Shown: positions 5,815-7,736 of the stretch, in pieces
Position numbering within the stretch: position 1 is the first letter of the stretch
Layout: the number at the start of each line of letters is the position of its first letter
DNA from: Pseudomonadota bacterium
GTDB lineage: Bacteria; Pseudomonadota; Gammaproteobacteria; Acidiferrobacterales; Acidiferrobacteraceae
DNA: 7,736 bases
Assembly (NCBI GenBank): GCA_021795255.1
Contig: JAJYPQ010000172.1
Span: forward strand, 1 to 7,736
Direction: 5' to 3'
The notes under the pieces: model-generated
Database searches by the model: none
Seen by the model: only the letters and a program-made list of their open reading frames with translations
Told to the model about the DNA's origin: nothing
Position numbers and translations under genes: made by a program

Positions 5815-6080
5815 TGCGCGCACGGATGAACATTCCCCCCGACCAGCAGCCTTTGCAGCGCGTGGTCGGGCGTCGACAAGCGCGCCCGATGGGCCAACCC
5901 CGATCGCCGGACGCAGCCCTGCAGGCGCTTTTGGTCGAGCTATCCCAAACGCGTACCCGTACCCCCAAGGGGATTTTTCGGTACCGGGCGCACGAGGAAG
6001 CCAACCGTGATCAGGAATACTGGCGGGCACTGGCCGTTGCGGCCCGACAGTCGCCAGATCTCCACGGGACTGAGCGATGA
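5811..6080 (+). CDS. 89-aa basic hypothetical protein coupled to the 95-aa gene
   Basis: Translation starts at ATG 5811, overlapping the preceding stop as ATGA, with AAGG (5801-5804) 6 nt upstream; ATG 5814 and 5826 are nearby alternatives. The N-terminal half is basic and probably disordered (RVVGRRQARPMGQPR), followed by a helix DAALQALLVELS. The C-terminal part carries TPKGIFRYRAHEEANRD. I associate this kind of P-K/R-G-x-x-R-Y-R-S/A-x-E-E-A-N motif with small proteins next to toxin-type nucleotidyltransferases, but from memory rather than a search. No catalytic residues are visible. It and the 95-aa gene probably act together, perhaps as an antitoxin/partner pair; their function is not established. 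Confidence 0.65.
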   Translation: MMRARMNIPPDQQPLQRVVGRRQARPMGQPRSPDAALQALLVELSQTRTRTPKGIFRYRAHEEANRDQEYWRALAVAARQSPDLHGTER

Positions 6081-6105
6081 CCTACGAGAAACAGGTGTGG
6101 CGCGC

Positions 6106-6678
6106 ATGTCCACCATAGTCGCAATACTTTTCGGTGGGGTCTTGGCAGCTGCTATATCGAGCTGGATTTCTCATAAGGTCAAGATAGCGGAGTTTCGTCA
6201 AGCCTGGATTAATGATCTCAGAGCGGACGTCGCCCAATTCATCGGCCTAACCCATAAATGGGCACGGGAGTATGATGTTTTTCGCGATGCGCAAAATAAC
6301 GGACCGCCAACAGCGCCAAAATACCAGAATCTATTTCAAATAAACAACAGGGCGCAGGTTGTATTGGCGAGAATAAAGATGCGACTTAATCCCAATTACA
6401 ACAAAGACTACCCAAGCGATGAGACATTTTTGCGTACTCTTGACGATCTATTAGATCCAAGTACTTTTCCGACCCACACTAACACCAATTCTAAATTTAA
6501 CACATTTGAGTCCTCATGGAAACCAAAGGCCGATTTTGCTGTTAATGAGGCACGTCAGCTACTTAAGCGCGAGTGGCAAGAAACAAAACGAATATGGCCA
6601 GAGTGCCTGCATATTTTTTTCCGGCTCCTCAGGAGAATTTGTAGACAGGTTTTTGGTCAAGAAGCGGGCGAGATGTAA
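6106..6678 (+). CDS. 190-aa single-pass membrane protein, hypothetical
   Basis: The start at 6106 is chosen because AGGTG (6093-6097) lies 8 nt upstream and because the hydrophobic segment then begins at once: residues about 3-20 (TIVAILFGGVLAAAISSWI) form one membrane helix, followed by HKVKIAEFRQAWIND and LRADVAQFIG. This pattern, a short N-terminal membrane anchor, K-x-x-EFRQ-x-WIN-x-LR and a helical cytoplasmic domain, is common among uncharacterised bacterial accessory proteins; I know no function. A second amphipathic, aromatic stretch near the C-terminus (LHIFFRLLRRICRQVF) could be a membrane-interface helix. Codon use is distinctly AT-richer than the GC-rich genes on either side, suggesting separate acquisition. 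It follows the 89-aa gene by 25 nt and may share its transcript. Confidence 0.7.
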   Translation: MSTIVAILFGGVLAAAISSWISHKVKIAEFRQAWINDLRADVAQFIGLTHKWAREYDVFRDAQNNGPPTAPKYQNLFQINNRAQVVLARIKMRLNPNYNKDYPSDETFLRTLDDLLDPSTFPTHTNTNSKFNTFESSWKPKADFAVNEARQLLKREWQETKRIWPECLHIFFRLLRRICRQVFGQEAGEM

Positions 6679-6739
6679 GATTGAAGGCGGTTTAGAAGGG
6701 GCATCCTGGTGTCAAACAACCATATATTGATGCTGTGGT

Positions 6740-6882
6740 CTCAATCAAGCCGGCATCGAGCCACCCGTTGGCAGTGAGGATGACTCCTACGACAACGAGG
6801 CTGTAGGACTCGCTACTCTCGAATGGGTGTCCTGGTTCACGACCGTCGACTCATGGAGTCCATCTGGCATGCCCCGCCAAGG
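6740..6882 (+). pseudogene. Degenerate IS3-family transposase (OrfB) C-terminal relic
   Basis: Translated from 6740 the sequence reads LNQAGIEPPVGS, then DDSYDNEAV, then GLATLEWVSWF. These are the hallmarks of the IS3-family OrfB end: AGI-x-PSVGS, GDSYDNALAE, ATLEWVDWFN. After 6838 the match continues in the next frame (HDRRLMESIWHAPPR, against a usual NxRRLLEPIGxxPPxE), so a frameshift lies at about 6835-6840. The segment normally joining DNALAE to the ATLEWV strand, including the conserved E of the DDE triad and the following TINGLYK region, has been deleted. Only about 45 codons remain and no terminal inverted repeats are apparent. It is a fossil with no activity, but it shows this gap was once an insertion-sequence site. 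Confidence 0.8.
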
Positions 6883-6991
6883 TTCCTGATCGCGATCCCA
6901 CAAACTCCGTCACCAGATTTTCGCTTAATAATTTCGTTCGCTCGTCCGAGCCTACGCCAACAGCGCAATCGGATCTGCCCTACCCCACCCC

Positions 6992-7020
6992 TTGACTCGC
7001 GTGTTCCCAGGGGCTAAGTT
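6992..7020 (+). promoter_or_regulatory. Possible promoter of the 7053 gene
   Basis: TTGACT (6992-6997) is a good -35 hexamer. After 17 bp comes TAAGTT (7015-7020), a poor -10. Transcription would begin near 7027, leaving a short leader containing GGAGAGGTG (7036-7044) 8 nt before ATG 7053. The -35 and spacing support it; the weak -10 does not. Confidence 0.3.
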
Positions 7021-7052
7021 TCACACAAATCCAGCGGAGAGGTGCCAGAGCC

Positions 7053-7493
7053 ATGGGCGCGAGTTCACCAGCCGGTCTTTTAAATCCGTTTCAGGGCCCG
7101 AACGGCGAGTGGTACGAAGGCGACAAGCTGGGCATGGGTGCTGCCAATGCCGTCCTCGACGCACACCTTAAGCGACTGAAAGAGGAGCACGAAGAGGCCC
7201 GCGCGCGGCGCATCGCGGCGGAGGCCAGGCGGGACAACGTCCTCAAGTTGGCCGCCATCATCGACGAGTGGGAGGCAAGGTACAAGAAGCTGGGCGCGCA
7301 GTATGACAGACTGTCGGACCAGCATGACGCTTGGCGTGAGGTGGCGATCGCCGAGATCGAAAAGGCGCGCGGCTACCCCGTCCCGCCATTGGGGGATCCG
7401 CGCCGCGGTGAAGATCCGTTAATCAAAAGAGTCACTGCGGTGCGGGATCGCAAATTCGCGGCACGACTGGCTGGAAACCCAGAACCGGACTAA
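7053..7493 (+). CDS. 146-aa hypothetical, highly charged helical protein
   Basis: I do not recognise this protein. The start is supported by GGAGAGGTG (7036-7044), 8 nt before the ATG. After a short Gly/Pro-rich N-terminus (PFQGPNGEWYEGDKLGMG), residues about 28-108 are a long charged helix, probably coiled coil (HLKRLKEEHEEARARR, then YKKLGAQYDRLSDQHD). A Pro-containing hinge (GYPVPPLGDPRRGEDP) and a basic tail (KRVTAVRDRKFAARLAG) follow. There is no signal peptide or membrane segment. GC-rich codon use resembles that of the integrase/KfrA block rather than the gene at 6106. It ends 36 nt from the stop of a convergent lysine-rich gene, and the two stops share an inverted repeat. A structural or nucleic-acid-associated role on a mobile element is possible but not shown. 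Confidence 0.75.
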   Translation: MGASSPAGLLNPFQGPNGEWYEGDKLGMGAANAVLDAHLKRLKEEHEEARARRIAAEARRDNVLKLAAIIDEWEARYKKLGAQYDRLSDQHDAWREVAIAEIEKARGYPVPPLGDPRRGEDPLIKRVTAVRDRKFAARLAGNPEPD

Positions 7494-7533
7494 GGCATTA
7501 CCGGGTTCTAAAGCCGATGAACCTCAGCCTTAG
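7490..7533. terminator. Inverted repeat holding both convergent stop codons; possible bidirectional terminator
   Basis: CTAAGGC (7490-7496) and GCCTTAG (7527-7533) are perfect 7-bp inverted arms. Nested inside, GGTTC (7504-7508) pairs with GAACC (7519-7523) around a 10-nt loop. The TAA of the plus-strand gene (7491-7493) lies in the left arm and the TAA of the minus-strand gene (7530-7532) in the right arm. No T-run follows on either strand, so intrinsic termination would be weak. It may instead block RNA decay or readthrough between the converging genes. Confidence 0.45.
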
Positions 7534-7736
7534 ACTTCCTTATCCCCTCCCTTCTCCCCCGACGCCAACCCCGACTCCTTGCCAGTAGCTGCAGCGTTCT
7601 CGGTCTTCTTGGCCGCTGCTTCGCCCTGACCCTCCTTGATCTTCCCCTTGGCTTGGCGGACCGCATCCCGCTGCGTCCCGCGCGTCTTCGACATCGCCAC
7701 GAATCCGGCCTCGATGCTCTGGGCGTGCTTCTGTTC
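7530..7736 (-). CDS. 3' end of a lysine-rich hypothetical protein (5'-partial)
   Basis: On the minus strand an open frame enters from the right edge of the window and ends in TAA at 7530-7532, giving the last 68 residues of a longer protein. It begins EQKHAQSIEAGFVAMSK, continues through RDAVRQAKGKIKEGQGEAAA, and ends in a Gly/Lys/Glu/Ser-rich tail (GLASGEKGGDKEV). The tail is low-complexity and probably disordered, typical of C-termini of DNA-associated or conjugation proteins, but no domain can be named. GC-rich third positions and the lack of in-frame stops across 68 codons support coding. An internal ATG (codon 15, GFVAM) could also start a short complete protein of 54 aa. Confidence 0.6.
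   Translation of the reverse strand, partial: EQKHAQSIEAGFVAMSKTRGTQRDAVRQAKGKIKEGQGEAAAKKTENAAATGKESGLASGEKGGDKEV

Larger units (their letters stand above)
6679..7052. other. Gene-poor gap with insertion-sequence debris
   Basis: No intact gene is supported here. The middle holds an IS3-family transposase relic (6740-6882), and the right end has a possible promoter and the ribosome binding site of the 7053 gene. The 64-codon frame at 6823-7017 is not a gene: its first 20 codons are the frameshifted tail of the relic. Nothing recognisable is seen at 6679-6739 or 6883-6990, and no terminator with a T-run follows the 6678 stop. Confidence 0.6.

Noticed and set aside
5476..6030. 184-codon minus-strand ORF
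   Set aside because: Antisense to the two coupled small genes, which have ribosome binding sites and an ATGA overlap; the minus-strand product is typical Arg/Gly/Pro-rich shadow sequence.
6823..7017. 64-codon plus-strand ORF
   Set aside because: Its first 20 codons are the shifted frame of an IS3-family transposase relic and the rest is low-information Pro/Arg-rich sequence with no ribosome binding site.
1..7736. CRISPR arrays, tRNA or rRNA genes
   Set aside because: No regularly spaced repeats and no cloverleaf or conserved rRNA sequence were seen on either strand.

Overview
The window looks like an accessory, mobile-element region of a GC-rich proteobacterium. Beta-, gamma- or Acidithiobacillus-type hosts fit best, but this is inference from protein character and codon use; no rRNA, tRNA or core gene fixes the taxonomy. 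Base composition is mosaic. The integrase/KfrA block, the stretch at 4400-6080 and the right end are GC-rich. The first gene, the PIN-domain gene and the 6106-6678 gene are clearly AT-richer, as expected of DNA assembled from several sources.

Layout. (1) 3-953: an unrecognised gene, probably cut by the left edge. (2) 1038-3395: a tyrosine recombinase (minus strand) and a KfrA-like protein with a DNA-binding N-terminus and a long coiled coil (plus strand), divergent from a 129-bp AT-rich intergenic region. That region holds three inverted repeats: a dif-like 36-bp one next to the recombinase, a second in the middle, and a third over an extended -10 promoter for the KfrA-like gene. The arrangement recalls the TnpS/TnpT cointegrate-resolution modules of some Tn3-family transposons, but no transposase is visible. 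(3) 3410-6080: a tightly packed, co-directional run of small genes: a possible 42-aa ORF, a short antitoxin-like gene overlapping a PIN-domain gene, a shrunken mqsA remnant, a 73-aa gene overlapping an AbiEii-type nucleotidyltransferase, and two further small genes joined by an ATGA overlap. (4) 6106-6678: a 190-aa protein with one N-terminal membrane segment. (5) 6679-7052: a gap with a decayed, frameshifted relic of an IS3-family transposase C-terminus and a possible promoter. (6) 7053-7493: an unrecognised, charged helical protein, convergent with the 3' end of a lysine-rich gene (minus strand, cut by the right edge). Both stop codons lie in the two arms of one inverted repeat.

Taken together, this is probably part of a plasmid, integrative element or genomic island: a recombination module followed by a cluster of toxin-antitoxin-type stability or defence genes and insertion-sequence debris. 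The best leads are the candidate recombination core between the recombinase and KfrA-like genes, the nucleotidyltransferase locus with its non-canonical small neighbours, and the mqsA remnant, which has lost its DNA-binding half yet keeps its ribosome binding site and an open frame.
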